A DNA stretch of 38,542 nt from an uncultured Erysipelotrichaceae bacterium (GCA_902802905.1 CADCNT010000016.1:1-38542), one strand, 5' to 3'. Positions 1 through 11,420 are shown, numbered from the stretch's first letter. Notes: a model not told the origin generated them from the sequence alone. Numbers and translations: made by a program.

Positions 1-163
1 AAAGCTCACTATGTTGAGTTCTTTTCAGAGTACGCTATTTTAAGTTCGAATTAAATTTTTGTAAAATTCTTATTGTTTTTTAATAGTTAGTCTCTATTTA
101 TAATAATAGCCCAATTAATATTTATTTATAATTGAAAAACATAATTGCTTGACTATATCTAAG

Positions 164-196
164 AAAAAACCGCCTTAATTTCATAAAGCGGTTATT
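164..196 (-). terminator. Intrinsic terminator of the PIN/Phd toxin-antitoxin operon
   Basis: On the minus strand an AACCGC...GCGGTT hairpin with an A/T-rich inner stem is followed by TTTTTTCTTAG. It lies just past the toxin stop codon. Its sequence is almost identical to the terminator behind rpoC at 924-957. Confidence 0.85.
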
Positions 197-200
197 GTTT

Positions 201-596
201 TTAGAAAACAATGAAATTAACACTTTTGTATTCAGACATTTTTTTGTCGTGAGTAATGAGAGTTAATCCGCGATTTTTGGCTGTTGCCAGCAATATGTGA
301 TCGAATGGGTCATTATGCACTTTATTATCAACAATCGAATAAAGTGAGTTGACATCATCTGCTTCGATATTTATTAGATTGTAATCGGTAAACATTAATG
401 AGGTTTCAAGCATAAATGATGTATCGTCAAACGATTCTGGGTATTTAAGATGTTTTATTTCCGCTTCCCAAAGAGAAGCAACAGAGACAAATATATTGTT
501 GTTTTCATTTGATAGGATTTCTTTAATGTTTTCTGGAAGATTATTGCTATTGTTTAGAGCCCACAATAAAACATGAGTATCAAGTAAATAATTCAT
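201..596 (-). CDS. PIN-domain ribonuclease toxin (VapC-like)
   Basis: A 131-residue single-domain PIN protein, the usual length for VapC-type toxins, which are Mg-dependent RNases acting on tRNA, rRNA or mRNA. The expected acidic residues are present: Asp6 in LLDTH, Glu44 in SLWEAEIK, Asp96/Asp99 in HNDPFDH and Asp117 in ITHDKKM, so the active site looks intact. Its ATG overlaps the antitoxin stop codon by one base (TAATG), indicating translational coupling. The antitoxin is encoded upstream, as is normal for type II modules. The RNA target cannot be predicted from sequence. Confidence 0.93.
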   Translation of the reverse strand: MNYLLDTHVLLWALNNSNNLPENIKEILSNENNNIFVSVASLWEAEIKHLKYPESFDDTSFMLETSLMFTDYNLINIEADDVNSLYSIVDNKVHNDPFDHILLATAKNRGLTLITHDKKMSEYKSVNFIVF

Positions 597-841
597 TAGT
601 AGCCGAACTCCTTAGCGATTTCTGCATTGATCTCTTCATTTTCAAAATCAAAATCTTTTCCAGATAAAATGCCAATACCAGCTCCAAGTCTCTTCTTAGT
701 AGTTCCATCATCACAAAGAACAATTTTGGCTACTTTTTTGCCATATCTACACAACACTATTTCTTTTTCTTCACCATTTTCTAATTTCTCTACATATCTT
801 GATAAATTGGTTTTTGCTTCATACATATTAACAAAACACAT
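596..841 (-). CDS. Phd/YefM-family antitoxin
   Basis: An 81-residue antitoxin. The N-terminal half (MYEAKTNLSRYVEKL, then an IVLCRYGKKVAKI strand) is typical of the Phd/YefM DNA-binding fold. The acidic C-terminal tail would wrap the PIN toxin. Two starts are possible, Met1 and Met6. AGAAAGGA about 9 nt before Met1 favours the first. A perfect palindrome and a TATAAT box lie directly upstream, so autorepression by the toxin-antitoxin complex is likely. The gene is coupled to the downstream toxin by a one-base stop/start overlap. Confidence 0.9.
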   Translation of the reverse strand: MCFVNMYEAKTNLSRYVEKLENGEEKEIVLCRYGKKVAKIVLCDDGTTKKRLGAGIGILSGKDFDFENEEINAEIAKEFGY

Positions 842-888
842 ATTAATACATCCTTTCTAGTCTAGTTGACTAAGTTTATTTACAGCTT

Positions 889-924
889 CAATTATAGTAT
901 TACATTTAAATGTAAATATGTAAA
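889..924 (-). promoter_or_regulatory. Promoter and palindromic operator of the toxin-antitoxin operon
   Basis: A TATAAT -10 box (minus strand, 891-896) lies about 50 bases before the antitoxin ATG. Immediately upstream is the perfect 14-bp palindrome TACATTTAAATGTA (901-914), which would overlap the -35 side, and a further TTTACAT lies beside it. This fits an operator for Phd/YefM autorepression. The -35 itself is not clear. Confidence 0.6.
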
Positions 925-957
925 GAAAAAAACCGCCTTAATTTCTTAAAGCGGTTA
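924..957 (-). terminator. Intrinsic terminator after rpoC
   Basis: An AACCGC/GCGGTT hairpin on the minus strand is followed by TTTTTTCTTTAC, about 20 bases past the rpoC stop. It is nearly identical to the terminator at 164-196. Confidence 0.85.
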
Positions 958-978
958 GACTTGTTTTAAAGCGAACTA

Positions 979-3900
979 TTAATCAGCGTTTCTGCTATCA
1001 ATCTTCTCTTTGATTTGGTTAATGACACGGTCATGATCTTCAATGTAGTGATCTTTGACTTCGTGCATTGTACCTTCAACAGAGAAGTCTTTTAATAATT
1101 CATTATTTTCGGCTTCACTCATTAAGCCACGTCCTGCTGGAATTAAGTGACCAGTAATGACGTTTTCTTTTAAGCCGTGTAAGTAGTCTGTCTTGCCCTT
1201 AATAGCGGCGTCAGTAAGCACTCTTGTTGTTTCTTGGAAGGAAGCAGCAGAGAGGAAGCTATCAGTCTCTAAGGCGGCTTTTGTGATACCTAAGATGAGT
1301 GGAGAGAAGACTGCTGGACGTTTGCCGTTAATGATGGCTTCATTGTTTTTGGCGGTGAAGGTGTTAATAGACACTCTTGTACCGGCAATCATATCGGTGT
1401 CGCCAGCGTCGATAACGTACACTTTTCTTAACATTTGTCTCACGATAACTTCAATGTGTTTATCGGAAATGCCAATATCTTGTGCGCTATAGACTTTTTG
1501 GACTTCTTTAATGATGTATTTTTCAACAGCGGTGACGTCACTAACTTCGAGTAATTTCTTAGGATCGATAGCACCTTCAGTGATTTTACCACCATTGATG
1601 ACTGTGTCACCTTTCTTAACACGGAGTTTTGCGCCAAATGCAGTTGTGTAGACTTTTTCTTCTAAGTCGTTACGAACGGTGACTAAGTAGCAACCATTCT
1701 TTTCTTCGATCTTAGTGATGGTGCCAGGAATTTCACTAATTAAAGCTTCACCTTTAGGGTTACGAGCTTCAAATAATTCTTGAACTCTTGGTAAACCTTG
1801 TGTGATATCGCTACCAGCAACACCACCAGTATGGAATGTTCTCATGGTTAACTGTGTACCTGGCTCACCAATGGATTGAGCAGCCATAATACCAACAGCT
1901 TCACCAACTTTAACTTCTCTACCTGTAGCGAGGTTACGACCATAACAATGGATACAGACGCCGTCTTTAGTTTCGCAGCCGAATAAGGATCTGATTTCCA
2001 CTTCGGTAATACCAGCATCAACGATGGCTTTTGCAGCTTCTTCGTTAATCATAGTGTTACCTTTAACAAGGATTTCACCACTATTAGGATCAACAACATC
2101 GTTAAGTGCATATCTACCAACTAAGCGGTCATATAATTTGACGATAATCGCATTTCTACTTGTATCTCTAATTTCTTTAACTTTGAAGCCATGGTCAGTA
2201 CCACAATCGACTTCTCTAACGATTACGTCTTGAGAGACGTCGACAAGTCTTCTAGTTAAGTAACCAGAGTCAGCGGTCTTAAGAGCGGTATCAGCACCAC
2301 CCTTACGAGCACCGTGGGTTGCAATAAAGAATTCAGAAACGGTCATACCTTCACGGAAACATCTCTTAACTGGGAGTTCAATAGTGCCACCAGAGGTGTT
2401 ACCCATAAGACCTCTCATACCTGCTAATTGGGTAATATTGGAGATATTACCACGAGCGCCGGAGTCGGACATCATGAAGATTGGGTTTCTGGTATCTTTA
2501 TTAACTTGTTCAGTTAACTTATTACGGACGAGTTCAAGGACTTTATTCCAAACGTCGACAACACTCTTATGTCTTTCTTCTTCAGTTAACATACCCATGT
2601 CGAACATTTCTTGGATTTCCGCGACTCTTCTATCACCATCTTCAAGAATTTCTTCTTTACCTTCAACGATATGAATATCGTCAATGGAGATAGTAAATCC
2701 TGCAACAGTTGCGTATTGGAAGCCTTGGTCTTTCATCTTATCAAGAACGGCAGAGGTCTTTGGATTACCACGTCGATCATATTTTTGGAAGATGACGTTA
2801 ATAATCTTGCCTAAGTCTTTCTTCTTGATCGGACTTCTTAAAGGAGCTTTAGCGATGAGAGCTTTGATATCTGTTCCTTTTGGAACAAAGTATTCTTTTA
2901 AGTCGTCTTCTAAATTTTCTGGAGTGACCGCATTTAAGTATGGGAAGTCACTTGGGAAGATTTGGTTGAAGATGACCTTACCAACAGAGGTGATTAAGTA
3001 AGAATTATTCATCTCTTCGGTGAAGCCTTTCTTCAATAAAGCTTTGCCTAAAATCGCAATACGGTTATGTAAGTGGATTTGTTTGGTTTGATAAGCGCGA
3101 ATGACATCATCAACACTGCCGAAGACTTTGCCTTCACTAGCAGCATATAATTCATATCTTTCAGCTTCTTCAGGATCGCTGTCCTTTAACGCTTTTGCGC
3201 GCTTTAAGAAGTCTTCTTTAGAAGCTTCTAAGGTTAAGTAATAGTTACCTAAGACCATATCTTGAGATGGAGTAACGATTGGTTTACCATCTTTTGGTCC
3301 TAAGATGTTATTACTTGCAAGCATTAAATGTAACGCTTCTTCTTGAGCGGCCTTACTTAGTGGGACGTGAACCGCCATTTGGTCACCATCGAAGTCAGCG
3401 TTAAAGCCAGTACAGACGAGTGGGTGTAAACGGATGGCTCTTCCATCAACTAAGCGAGGTTGGAAGGCTTGAATACCAAGTCTATGTAAGGTAGGAGCAC
3501 GGTTGAGGAGCACTGGGTGTTTGCCAATGATTTCTTCAACGATATCAAGCACGGCTGGATCATATCTATCGATAATCTTATCAGCGGTCTTGTGAGCGTT
3601 AGCGATACCTCTTTTAAGTAATTCACAAGCGATAAATGGTCTTAATAATTGAATCGCCATTTCGCGTGGAAGACCACATTCATACATTTTTAAGAATGGA
3701 CCAACCGCGATAACAGAACGACCAGAATAGTCGACACGTTTACCGAGTAAATTTTGTCTGAATCTACCTTGTTTACCTTTTAAGCCACTGGATAAGGACT
3801 TTAATGGTCTTCCTCCAGGACCGGTAACAGGTTTATTTCTTCTGCCGTTATCAATTAAAGCGTCCACTGCTTCTTGAAGCATACGTTTTTCGTTCATTAA

Positions 3901-4887
3901 TAAGACGGCAGGGGAATTCATATCGATTAATTTCTTTAAACGATTGTTACGAGAAATCACACGACGATATAAATCATTTAAGTCGGAGGTAGCAAATCTA
4001 CCACCATCGAGTTGAAGCATAGGTCTTAAATCTGGTGGTATCACTGGGATAACATCAAGAACCATCCATTCTGGCTTATTGTCAGAATGTCTAAAGGCTT
4101 CAATGACTTCAAGTCTCTTAGTTAACTTCGCTCTATTTAAAGAGGAAGTATTTTTAATTTTCTTGCTGATTTCTTCTCCTTCAGCGTCTAAATCGATTTC
4201 GGCAAGTAATCTCTTAATTGCGGAAGCACCTTCGGAGAATTCAGCACCGGTGAACTTACGGATGAAGTTGTAGCAGGTTTGGAAGTCAAAGACTTCGCCG
4301 TGGTTTTCAAGTCTAGCGATGAGTTCTTCACTACGGAGATAGTCATCACTGCCTGGAATTAAGCCCCATTCTTCACCTTTTTCTTGAATCTCTTTAATCG
4401 CAGGAATAAAGATTTCACGTCCGTTCTTTTCATTAACGAATTCACGGTATGAAAGGACAGAGCTCTTTCCTGGTTTTAAACAGATGTGAGCAGCGTAATA
4501 AGCTACTTCTTCTAAGTGTTTTGGAGAGACATCTAAAAGTAAGCCAATTCTAGATGGGATACCTTTTAAATACCAAATGTGAGTACATGGAGAAGCGAGT
4601 TCAATATGACCCATTCTTTCTCTTCTGACTTCTTTGGAGATGACTTCAACACCACACTTTTCACAAACGACACCGGCATATCTAATTTTCTTATATTTGC
4701 CACAGTGACATTCATAGTCTTTGGCAGGACCAAAGATTTTTTCACAGTATAAGCCTTGCATTTCTGGCTTTTGGCTACGGTAGTTAATGGTTTCTGGCTT
4801 TAAGACTTCACCATGAGACCAGCTTCTGATAGTGTCAGGAGAAGCTAAACCGACTTTAATCGCAGATAATTTCTTTACGTCAAACAT
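979..4887 (-). CDS. rpoC: DNA-directed RNA polymerase subunit beta'
   Basis: A 1302-residue beta' subunit, the clamp and active-centre half of RNA polymerase. The N-terminal zinc site is complete (Cys60, Cys62, Cys75, Cys78). The universal catalytic Mg motif [12 protein letters not shown] lies at about residues 496-507, with Asp498, Asp500 and Asp502 chelating the metal. The bridge-helix/trigger-loop region includes MRTFHTGG, and a second cysteine cluster ([15 protein letters not shown]) forms the C-terminal zinc site. AAAGGAG lies about 9 bases before the ATG. The gene follows rpoB by 18 bases and ends the operon before a strong terminator. Confidence 0.99.
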   Translation of the reverse strand: MFDVKKLSAIKVGLASPDTIRSWSHGEVLKPETINYRSQKPEMQGLYCEKIFGPAKDYECHCGKYKKIRYAGVVCEKCGVEVISKEVRRERMGHIELASPCTHIWYLKGIPSRIGLLLDVSPKHLEEVAYYAAHICLKPGKSSVLSYREFVNEKNGREIFIPAIKEIQEKGEEWGLIPGSDDYLRSEELIARLENHGEVFDFQTCYNFIRKFTGAEFSEGASAIKRLLAEIDLDAEGEEISKKIKNTSSLNRAKLTKRLEVIEAFRHSDNKPEWMVLDVIPVIPPDLRPMLQLDGGRFATSDLNDLYRRVISRNNRLKKLIDMNSPAVLLMNEKRMLQEAVDALIDNGRRNKPVTGPGGRPLKSLSSGLKGKQGRFRQNLLGKRVDYSGRSVIAVGPFLKMYECGLPREMAIQLLRPFIACELLKRGIANAHKTADKIIDRYDPAVLDIVEEIIGKHPVLLNRAPTLHRLGIQAFQPRLVDGRAIRLHPLVCTGFNADFDGDQMAVHVPLSKAAQEEALHLMLASNNILGPKDGKPIVTPSQDMVLGNYYLTLEASKEDFLKRAKALKDSDPEEAERYELYAASEGKVFGSVDDVIRAYQTKQIHLHNRIAILGKALLKKGFTEEMNNSYLITSVGKVIFNQIFPSDFPYLNAVTPENLEDDLKEYFVPKGTDIKALIAKAPLRSPIKKKDLGKIINVIFQKYDRRGNPKTSAVLDKMKDQGFQYATVAGFTISIDDIHIVEGKEEILEDGDRRVAEIQEMFDMGMLTEEERHKSVVDVWNKVLELVRNKLTEQVNKDTRNPIFMMSDSGARGNISNITQLAGMRGLMGNTSGGTIELPVKRCFREGMTVSEFFIATHGARKGGADTALKTADSGYLTRRLVDVSQDVIVREVDCGTDHGFKVKEIRDTSRNAIIVKLYDRLVGRYALNDVVDPNSGEILVKGNTMINEEAAKAIVDAGITEVEIRSLFGCETKDGVCIHCYGRNLATGREVKVGEAVGIMAAQSIGEPGTQLTMRTFHTGGVAGSDITQGLPRVQELFEARNPKGEALISEIPGTITKIEEKNGCYLVTVRNDLEEKVYTTAFGAKLRVKKGDTVINGGKITEGAIDPKKLLEVSDVTAVEKYIIKEVQKVYSAQDIGISDKHIEVIVRQMLRKVYVIDAGDTDMIAGTRVSINTFTAKNNEAIINGKRPAVFSPLILGITKAALETDSFLSAASFQETTRVLTDAAIKGKTDYLHGLKENVITGHLIPAGRGLMSEAENNELLKDFSVEGTMHEVKDHYIEDHDRVINQIKEKIDSRNAD

Positions 4888-4905
4888 GTTTATTATCTCC
4901 TTTCA

Positions 4906-7900
4906 TTATTCTTCAGAACCGCTGACATGAGTGGTCATAGAGACTTCTTCATCAACGCCTGTTTCCACATTTGCAGATTCTTCACCGGCCAAGTTACGAA
5001 TCGAAGTGTTAATTCTTCTTTCTTCCTTATCGGCTTCTTTTGCAAGGGCATCCATATCGATTGAGTGACCTTCATCATCGAGAAGTTCGACATTCATCGC
5101 TAAGGATTCTAATTCTTTTACCAAGACCTTGAATGCTTCTGGGATACCAGCTTTTGGAAGTGGTTGATCCTTAATAATTGCTTCGTAGGTCTTTCTTCTA
5201 CCAACACGGTCATCAGATTTGACAGTGATGATTTCTTGTAACACGTGAGCGGCACCATAAGCTTCAAGAGCCCAGACTTCCATTTCACCAAATCTTTGAC
5301 CACCATTTTGGGCTTTACCACCTAATGGTTGTTGTGTGACTAAGGAATATGGTCCAGTAGCACGAGCGTGTAACTTATCATCGACCATGTGGACGAGTTT
5401 AATCATATACATGACACCGACGGTGATTCTTTCATCGAATTTTTCACCGGTTCTGCCATCGTATAAGACGGTTTTACCATCTTTTGCCATTCCTGCTTTA
5501 TTCATCATCTCGAAGATTTCTTCGTTAGTGATGCCGTCAAAAACAGGGGTAGCAATCTTATAGCCAAGTTTCTTTAAAGCCATACCTAAATGGACTTCAA
5601 GAATTTGACCGATATTCATACGAGAAGGAACGCCGAGTGGGTTGAGCATGATGTCAACTGGGGTACCATCTGGTAAGAATGGCATATCGTTTTCAGGTAA
5701 GATACGGGAAATAACACCCTTATTACCGTGACGACCAGACATCTTATCACCTTCAGAGATCTTTCTCTTTTGGACGATATAGACGGTGACAATTTCATTG
5801 ACTCCTGGTGGGAGTTCATTGTCTTTGGCTTTTTCTTCTCTTTTTCTAATCTTGACATCAAGAACGATACCCGCTCCACCATGTGGGACACGTAATGAGG
5901 CGTCTTTACCTTCATTAGTCTTCTCACCGAAGATGGCCATTAAGAGTTTTTCTTCTGGGGTAGGTTCTGTTTGTCCTCTTGGAGTGACTTTACCAACTAA
6001 GATGTCGCCTTCTTTGACTTCGGTACCAACAACAACGATACCTCTTTCATCTAAGTGTGCTTTAGCGTCTAAAGACACATTTGGAACATCAGCGGTAATT
6101 TCTTCATCACCAAGTTTTGGAATAGAACGACATTCACAATCATATTTTTCAATATGAATGGATGTATAGACGTCGTCTTTGACGAGTCTTTCAGACATAA
6201 TAACCGCGTCTTCATAGTTATAACCATTCCAGGTCATGAAGGCGATAGTGACGTTTTGACCTAAAGCGAGGTCACCGTTTTGCATAGCAGGACCATCAGC
6301 AATTATTTGTCCTCTTCTCACTTTGTCACCAACCTTGACAACACTGACTTGGTTGATACAAGTACCTTGGTTACTACGTTCAAATTTTTGTAAGTGATAT
6401 GTGACTGGTTCAGATTCGCCTTTTTGTAAGACTTCGATGGTTCTGCTATCGGTGTAAGTGACAACACCGTCATTAGCAGCAACAACCGCTAAACCGGAGT
6501 CACGAGCAATTTGATGCTCTAAACCAGTACCCACGAGTGGGGCGTGTGGTTTTAAAAGTGGCAAAGCTTGACGTTGCATGTTACTACCCATAAGAGCACG
6601 CATGGTGTCATCATTCTCTAAGAATGGAATGCTACCAGCAGCAATTGAAACGACTTGTTTTGGGCTGACGTCAACAAAGTCCACTTCTTCTTTCTTCGCT
6701 AAGATGTTTTCGCCTCTATAACGTGCGACGACAACATCATCTAAGATTTCGCCGTCCGCGGATAAATTAATATTCGCTTCTGCGATTTTGTATTCCCATT
6801 CCTCATCAGCGGAAAGGTAAACACTATCTTCAGCCTTGGATAAGACTTTATGTGTTTTTCTATCAACTGGACGATATGGGGTCTCTATAAATCCATAATT
6901 ATTAACTTTCGCGTATGAGGCGAGGTTGTTAATAAGACCAATGTTTTGACCTTCAGGAGTTTCAATAGGACAGATTCTGCCGTAGTGCGAGACGTGAACG
7001 TCACGAACTTCAGTAGAAGCTCTATCTCTAGTTAATCCACCAGGACCTAACGCTGATAATCTACGTTTATTAGTTAATTCGGCTAGTGGGTTGGTTTGAT
7101 CCATGAATTGAGATAATTGGCTGGACGCAAAGAACTCTCTAATAGAGGCCACTAAAGGACGAGGATTGATTAAGGCTTTTGGTTTGACATTGCCTAAATC
7201 GGAAATCGACATCTTTTGTTGGACGGTTTTGAGCATTTTTGCTAAACCAACACGGAATTGATTTTGGATTAATTCACCAACACATCTAATTCTTCTATTA
7301 CCTAAGTGGTCGATATCATCACAGGTACCGAATCCATCTTGGATGTTTAAGAAGTATGAGAAAATAGCAACAATATCACAGATATTGACATGAGTACATG
7401 TATTGTTTAAATCAGTACCGATAACGATGGAGACTTTTTCTTTCTTATCGTTATTGTAGACTTTGACAATATTGACTTTGCCGTTGTTGTCTAATTTATC
7501 ATTGATCTTTAAGACTCTTAAGTGAGCGCCAGATTCGAAGAAGTCTTCATTTCTTAAGGCATCAACATCTTCAGCAGTTAATTGATAACCTTTCTTAAAT
7601 CTGATTTCTCCTTCTGCGGACACTAAGTCTTCAGCGAGGATTCTACCTGGTAAACGGTTATAGATACCGAGTTTTTTAATAAATTTATATCTACCAGCAC
7701 GGCCTAAGTCATATCTCTTTTCATCAAAGAATCTTTGGACTAAGAAGTTAACGGTGCCTTCTTCGGTCACTGGTTCGCCTGGTTTCATCTTTCTAAAGAT
7801 ATCCACTAAAGCGGCTTTAGAAGATTTGATTTTGGCTTCTTCTTCTTTATCTAAAGTATTTCTTAAGGCTTGAGAACCACCAAAGAGTTTGAGGATGTCA

Positions 7901-8514
7901 TCGCTACTTTCAAAGCCTAACGCTCTTAAAAGTGTAGTCGCATGAATCTTTCTTTGACGATCGATTCTTACGCTTAACATATCTTTCGCGTCGCTTTCGA
8001 ATTGTAACCATGTACCTCTACCTGGAATTAAATCAGCTTCGTATAAATATTTACCAGCTTTAAATTCCTTGCTCAAATAAGCACCTGGGGATCTCACCAA
8101 TTGAGAGACGATAACTCTTTCAGCACCATTGACGATAAATGTTCCACTACTGGTCATAAGTGGTAAATCACCCATAAAGACTTCGCTTTCTTGAATTTCG
8201 CCAGTTTCTTTATGAATTAAACGCACCTTGATGTACATTGGAACGTTATAAGTTAAATCTCTTTCCTTGCATTCTAAATAGGTGTGTTTTGGTTCACCTA
8301 AACGAATAGAAAGATATTCAATGGTAAGAGTGCCAGTATAATTTTCAATTGGGAAACTTTCTCTAAAGACTTCGTCTAAACCTTTTTCTAAGAATTCAGC
8401 GTAAGATTTAGTTTGGATTTCCACTAAATTTGGAAGTGGAAGATCACCAGAAATCTTTGAGTAGTCATAACGGTCATTGTTAATTTTTCTAAGTTCAGTA
8501 ATATTTCTGGACAT
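4906..8514 (-). CDS. rpoB: DNA-directed RNA polymerase subunit beta
   Basis: A 1202-residue beta subunit of RNA polymerase. The rifampicin-binding cluster is clear at about residues 465-500 ([10 protein letters not shown]...[11 protein letters not shown]). Asp472 and Ser487 match the sensitive state, but Asn482 replaces the His found at E. coli position 526. The C-terminal region has the conserved [12 protein letters not shown] and [12 protein letters not shown] segments, and the protein ends in a short acidic tail. GAAAAAGGAG precedes the ATG by about 8 bases. It sits between the rsmC-like methyltransferase and rpoC, the order seen in Bacillus. Confidence 0.99.
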   Translation of the reverse strand: MSRNITELRKINNDRYDYSKISGDLPLPNLVEIQTKSYAEFLEKGLDEVFRESFPIENYTGTLTIEYLSIRLGEPKHTYLECKERDLTYNVPMYIKVRLIHKETGEIQESEVFMGDLPLMTSSGTFIVNGAERVIVSQLVRSPGAYLSKEFKAGKYLYEADLIPGRGTWLQFESDAKDMLSVRIDRQRKIHATTLLRALGFESSDDILKLFGGSQALRNTLDKEEEAKIKSSKAALVDIFRKMKPGEPVTEEGTVNFLVQRFFDEKRYDLGRAGRYKFIKKLGIYNRLPGRILAEDLVSAEGEIRFKKGYQLTAEDVDALRNEDFFESGAHLRVLKINDKLDNNGKVNIVKVYNNDKKEKVSIVIGTDLNNTCTHVNICDIVAIFSYFLNIQDGFGTCDDIDHLGNRRIRCVGELIQNQFRVGLAKMLKTVQQKMSISDLGNVKPKALINPRPLVASIREFFASSQLSQFMDQTNPLAELTNKRRLSALGPGGLTRDRASTEVRDVHVSHYGRICPIETPEGQNIGLINNLASYAKVNNYGFIETPYRPVDRKTHKVLSKAEDSVYLSADEEWEYKIAEANINLSADGEILDDVVVARYRGENILAKKEEVDFVDVSPKQVVSIAAGSIPFLENDDTMRALMGSNMQRQALPLLKPHAPLVGTGLEHQIARDSGLAVVAANDGVVTYTDSRTIEVLQKGESEPVTYHLQKFERSNQGTCINQVSVVKVGDKVRRGQIIADGPAMQNGDLALGQNVTIAFMTWNGYNYEDAVIMSERLVKDDVYTSIHIEKYDCECRSIPKLGDEEITADVPNVSLDAKAHLDERGIVVVGTEVKEGDILVGKVTPRGQTEPTPEEKLLMAIFGEKTNEGKDASLRVPHGGAGIVLDVKIRKREEKAKDNELPPGVNEIVTVYIVQKRKISEGDKMSGRHGNKGVISRILPENDMPFLPDGTPVDIMLNPLGVPSRMNIGQILEVHLGMALKKLGYKIATPVFDGITNEEIFEMMNKAGMAKDGKTVLYDGRTGEKFDERITVGVMYMIKLVHMVDDKLHARATGPYSLVTQQPLGGKAQNGGQRFGEMEVWALEAYGAAHVLQEIITVKSDDRVGRRKTYEAIIKDQPLPKAGIPEAFKVLVKELESLAMNVELLDDEGHSIDMDALAKEADKEERRINTSIRNLAGEESANVETGVDEEVSMTTHVSGSEE

Positions 8515-8548
8515 TATAATGGCTCCTTTTTCTATAAAACTATTTTGT

Positions 8549-9145
8549 TCACTTAGTGGCCTTGATTATCCAATAGCCCTTTTCTTTATGAAGCAGAGAA
8601 ACGTTTCCAAATACGGTTTCAATATATTTGAAAGCGCTTTCAGCTCCTTGCTTTTTTCTAATCACGACATAGAGTGAACCGCCATCAATTAAGTATTGTT
8701 TACTCTCTTCATACATTCGGTAGGTAACAACTTTACCTGCCCTAATCGGAGGGTTCACAACAATTGAATCATATGGTCCTTCAATCTTTTCGAAGATGTC
8801 ACTATGAAGGAAGGTGACTCGAGAATTTAAATTCAGTCGTTCACTGCTCTTTGACGCTAGAGCGAGTGCGCGCGAATTAATATCGGCGAGATCCACTCTC
8901 GCCTCTTTAGAGTTTTGGGCTATAGTGAGACCAATCGGTCCATAGCCACACCCTAAATCTAAGATCCTCCCGTTTAGATGAAGAGGAAGTAATACCTTAA
9001 GAAAGATATACGACCCCTCATCAATTCGAGATTTGGAAAATACTCCATTGTCGGTATAGTAGGTATATTTGACGTCATACAAAGTAAAACTAATTTCCCT
9101 GATATTTGATTCCGAAATAGGAACCTCGTCAAAATAATGACCCAT
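8549..9145 (-). CDS. Class I SAM-dependent methyltransferase, RsmC/YbxB-like
   Basis: A 198-residue methyltransferase with the SAM-binding motif [11 protein letters not shown] (63-72) and the amino-group methylation motif NPPIRAGK (131-138). That pairing is typical of RsmC-type enzymes that make m2G in 16S rRNA. Its place between rplL and rpoB is the same as ybxB in Bacillus subtilis, which supports the family assignment by synteny. At about 200 residues it is the short single-domain form, not the two-domain E. coli RsmC. The stop codon is TGA. The exact target base is inferred, not shown. Confidence 0.88.
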   Translation of the reverse strand: MGHYFDEVPISESNIREISFTLYDVKYTYYTDNGVFSKSRIDEGSYIFLKVLLPLHLNGRILDLGCGYGPIGLTIAQNSKEARVDLADINSRALALASKSSERLNLNSRVTFLHSDIFEKIEGPYDSIVVNPPIRAGKVVTYRMYEESKQYLIDGGSLYVVIRKKQGAESAFKYIETVFGNVSLLHKEKGYWIIKATK

Positions 9146-9173
9146 TTATACCTCTTGATACTATAAAGTTAAA

Positions 9174-9551
9174 CTATTTAACTTCGACTTCAGCACCAGC
9201 AGCTTCGAGAGCTTTCTTGTGCTCTTCAGCTTCAACTGGGGAGATGTGCTCTTTGACGGCGACAGGAGCGGCGTCAACGAGTTTTTTGGCATCCATTAAG
9301 CCTAAGCCAGTGATAGCTTGGACGGCTTTAATGACAGCGACTTTGCTTTGACCAGCAGATTTGATAAATAAGCTGACTTCGCTTGGTCCTTTTGCAGCTT
9401 CTTCTTCTTCAGCAGGAGCAGCAGCGACTGCAACTGGGGCAGCGGCTGTGACACCAAATTCTTCTTCAACAGCTTTGACTAATTCGTTTAATTCGAGAAC
9501 AGTCATTTCTTTTAAGCTGGCAACGATTTCTTCTTTTGTTAATTTAGCCAT
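9174..9551 (-). CDS. rplL: 50S ribosomal protein L7/L12
   Basis: A 125-residue stalk protein. The N-terminal dimerisation domain ([19 protein letters not shown]) is followed by the Ala/Glu-rich flexible hinge at about residues 35-55. The C-terminal factor-binding domain contains [20 protein letters not shown]. Several dimers bind L10 and recruit translation GTPases. It lies 24 bases after rplJ with its own AGGAGG, as in nearly all bacteria. Confidence 0.98.
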   Translation of the reverse strand: MAKLTKEEIVASLKEMTVLELNELVKAVEEEFGVTAAAPVAVAAAPAEEEEAAKGPSEVSLFIKSAGQSKVAVIKAVQAITGLGLMDAKKLVDAAPVAVKEHISPVEAEEHKKALEAAGAEVEVK

Positions 9552-9575
9552 TTTTCTTTTCCTCCTAAATTGGCA

Positions 9576-10064
9576 TTACTTTGCATCCGCAACAGCCTTT
9601 ACTGTACAGGCAAATTGACGGACTGGTGCTTGTAAGCACGATAACAACATGGCGAGCATACCTTCTTTACCAGGTAACTTAGCGATTTCTTTGACACCCG
9701 CTGCATCAGCGAATTTGCCTTCGAACACGCCGCCCTTGATATTGAGGTTTTCTCCGTATCTTTTAGCGTATTTAACAAGCACTTTGGCAGCGCTATTGAG
9801 TTCATCAGAGAAGAAAATAGCGTTAGGACCAGTGAGAACTTGTTTCAAATCAGAGTATCCGAGTTCATCGGCAGCACGATCAACGAGGGAGTTTTTATAA
9901 ACGTTCATTGATGCACCTTCAGCACGTAAAGCTCTTCTTAATTCTTGAAGTTGGGCCACGGTTAAGCCGCGGTATTCAGCAACGACAAGGCCAGAACTAG
10001 CTTTTGCTTTAGCAACGATTTCACTTACAGTCTCTTGTTTCGCTTGTAAGACATCTTTGTTCAT
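9576..10064 (-). CDS. rplJ: 50S ribosomal protein L10
   Basis: The protein is 162 residues when started at the ATG ending at 10064 (MNKDVLQAKQ), which has GGAGG 7 bases upstream. An earlier in-frame ATG at 10082 is unlikely because it lies just ahead of, and its codons include, that ribosome binding site. L10 anchors L12 dimers to 23S rRNA. The N-terminal domain contains the conserved GLVVAEYRGLTVAQLQELR segment, and the C-terminal helix binds L12. The upstream L10 leader RNA indicates autoregulation. Confidence 0.97.
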   Translation of the reverse strand: MNKDVLQAKQETVSEIVAKAKASSGLVVAEYRGLTVAQLQELRRALRAEGASMNVYKNSLVDRAADELGYSDLKQVLTGPNAIFFSDELNSAAKVLVKYAKRYGENLNIKGGVFEGKFADAAGVKEIAKLPGKEGMLAMLLSCLQAPVRQFACTVKAVADAK

Positions 10065-10082
10065 GTTTGACCTCCTTTTCAA

Positions 10083-10190
10083 TTTGTTTAAGTTTGAGGC
10101 TCCAATATACAGTGAGAATAAATGCTTTATTTCTTCACCTCGGTAACATTATTAAGACTAAACATCCGTTACTGTCTTGGGTATATTAGA
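10083..10190 (-). ncRNA. Ribosomal protein L10 leader
   Basis: The minus-strand sequence between rplA and rplJ contains AAGACAGTAAC and, after a short hairpin region with CTTAATA, GTTACCGAGGTGAAG. GTAAC and GTTAC form a stem. This arrangement is diagnostic of the L10 leader of Firmicutes, which binds the L10(L12)4 complex to repress rplJL when it is in excess. Confidence 0.85.
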
Positions 10191-10201
10191 ATCTGTTTTG
10201 A

Positions 10202-10882
10202 TTAACGACCATCAAATGTGAAGTGGATAGCTGGGCCCATGGTCGTATGGATGACCGCGTTTTTCACATATGTACCTTTGACTGAAGCTGGTCTAGCCTT
10301 TAAAATTGCGTCAACTAAGGCTTGTAAATTGTCTTCAATCTTCTTTGCATCAAAGCTTACTCTAGCAATAGAAACATGCATATTTGCTTCTTTGTCAACA
10401 CGGTATTCCACTTTACCGGCTTTGATTTCTGTAACTGCTTTTGCGATATCAGGATTGACAGTGCCGGTCTTTGGGTTTGGCATTAAGCCTTTAGGACCTA
10501 ACACTCTTGCCACTTTACCGATGACAGGCATCATATTTGGGGTCGCAACGATGACATCGAATCCGAACCAGCCACCGCTGATTTTATCGATCATTTCTGG
10601 ACCACCAGCGAAGTCTGCGCCAGCAGCTTTAGCTTCTTCAACTTTATCAGTAATGGCTAACACTGTTTTTGTTTTACCATTTCCGTGTGGAAGGACGAGA
10701 GTTCCTCTGACTTGTTGATCAGCTTGTTTTGGGTTGACATTGAGTTTGAATGAGACGTCTACTGTGGCGTCGAATTTCACTGTGGAAGTTTCTTTAACTA
10801 ACTTGACAGCTTCTTCAACGGTGTAGAGCTTAGCGGAATCCACTTTTGCTAAAGCGGCTTGATATTTCTTACCCTTTTTCAT
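10202..10882 (-). CDS. rplA: 50S ribosomal protein L1
   Basis: A 226-residue protein of normal length for bacterial L1. It binds 23S rRNA at the mobile stalk by the E site. Conserved segments include [13 protein letters not shown], the [14 protein letters not shown] loop and KGTYVKN near the C-terminus. CAGGAGA precedes the ATG. It follows rplK by 12 bases, forming the classical L11 operon. L1 is the known translational repressor of this operon in other bacteria. Confidence 0.98.
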   Translation of the reverse strand: MKKGKKYQAALAKVDSAKLYTVEEAVKLVKETSTVKFDATVDVSFKLNVNPKQADQQVRGTLVLPHGNGKTKTVLAITDKVEEAKAAGADFAGGPEMIDKISGGWFGFDVIVATPNMMPVIGKVARVLGPKGLMPNPKTGTVNPDIAKAVTEIKAGKVEYRVDKEANMHVSIARVSFDAKKIEDNLQALVDAILKARPASVKGTYVKNAVIHTTMGPAIHFTFDGR

Positions 10883-10894
10883 TGTGTTCTCCTG

Positions 10895-11308
10895 CTAGTC
10901 GTCAATGACGATTCCCATGTTGCGAGCACTACCTTCGATGATTTTCATAGCCGCTTCAATGTCATTAGCGTTTAAATCAGGTAATTTGTACTCAGCGATT
11001 TCTTTTAATTTTGCTCTAGAGATGTGGCCAACGGTTTGTTTGACACCAGTGGCGCTTCCCTTAGCAATACCAGCAGCCTTAAGTAATAAAGGTGCAACTG
11101 GGGTAGTTTTGATGACAAAGTCACAGGACTTGTCTTCATAAGCAGTGATGATGACTGGAACGATTTCACCACGTCTATCCGCTGTCTTAGCATTGAAGTC
11201 GGTACAGAACTTCGCCATGTTAATGCCAGCAGATGCGAGTTTTGGTCCTGGTTTGGCATCGCCGCCAGGTAATTCCATCTTCAAGACTTTTGCGATTTTT
11301 TTACTCAC
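10895..11308 (-). CDS. rplK: 50S ribosomal protein L11
   Basis: A 137-residue L11, the GTPase-centre protein bound by thiostrepton and needed for RelA activation. The N-terminal domain has GGDAKPGPKLASAGINM. The C-terminal rRNA-binding domain has VGHISRAKLKEIAEYKLPDLN and ends GSARNMGIVIDD. The start codon is GTG, placed by AGGAGG about 9 bases upstream. It is the first gene of the ribosomal protein/rpoBC cluster in this window and has a structured leader. Confidence 0.97.
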   Translation of the reverse strand: MSKKIAKVLKMELPGGDAKPGPKLASAGINMAKFCTDFNAKTADRRGEIVPVIITAYEDKSCDFVIKTTPVAPLLLKAAGIAKGSATGVKQTVGHISRAKLKEIAEYKLPDLNANDIEAAMKIIEGSARNMGIVIDD

Positions 11309-11324
11309 TTGACTTTTCCTCCTA

Positions 11325-11420
11325 TTTTCAGATTGTCAGTGCCGTGGTTTGAGTGAATCACCACTCTTCCACAGACTTACACGTGCGACACACTCTCTCG
11401 TATGTGTGAAGGCAACATGC
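11325..11420 (-). promoter_or_regulatory. Structured leader of rplKA, possible L1 binding site
   Basis: The minus-strand leader can form CACAC/GTGTG and, closer to the AGGAGG, either GAGTG/CACTC or GTGGT/ACCAC, which are mutually exclusive. rplKA mRNA is known to be autoregulated by L1 in E. coli. A similar role here is inferred from position and structure only. I could not fix a promoter. Confidence 0.35.

Noticed and set aside
1193-6157. Several open frames of 60-120 codons on the plus strand across rpoC and rpoB, and others in alternate minus frames
   Set aside because: They are antisense or out-of-frame shadows of strongly conserved rpoB/rpoC codons, with no ribosome binding sites and no recognisable protein features.
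10065-10082. Earlier ATG for rplJ
   Set aside because: It lies just upstream of, and its codons include, the GGAGG that serves the internal ATG, and the extra six residues are not typical of L10.
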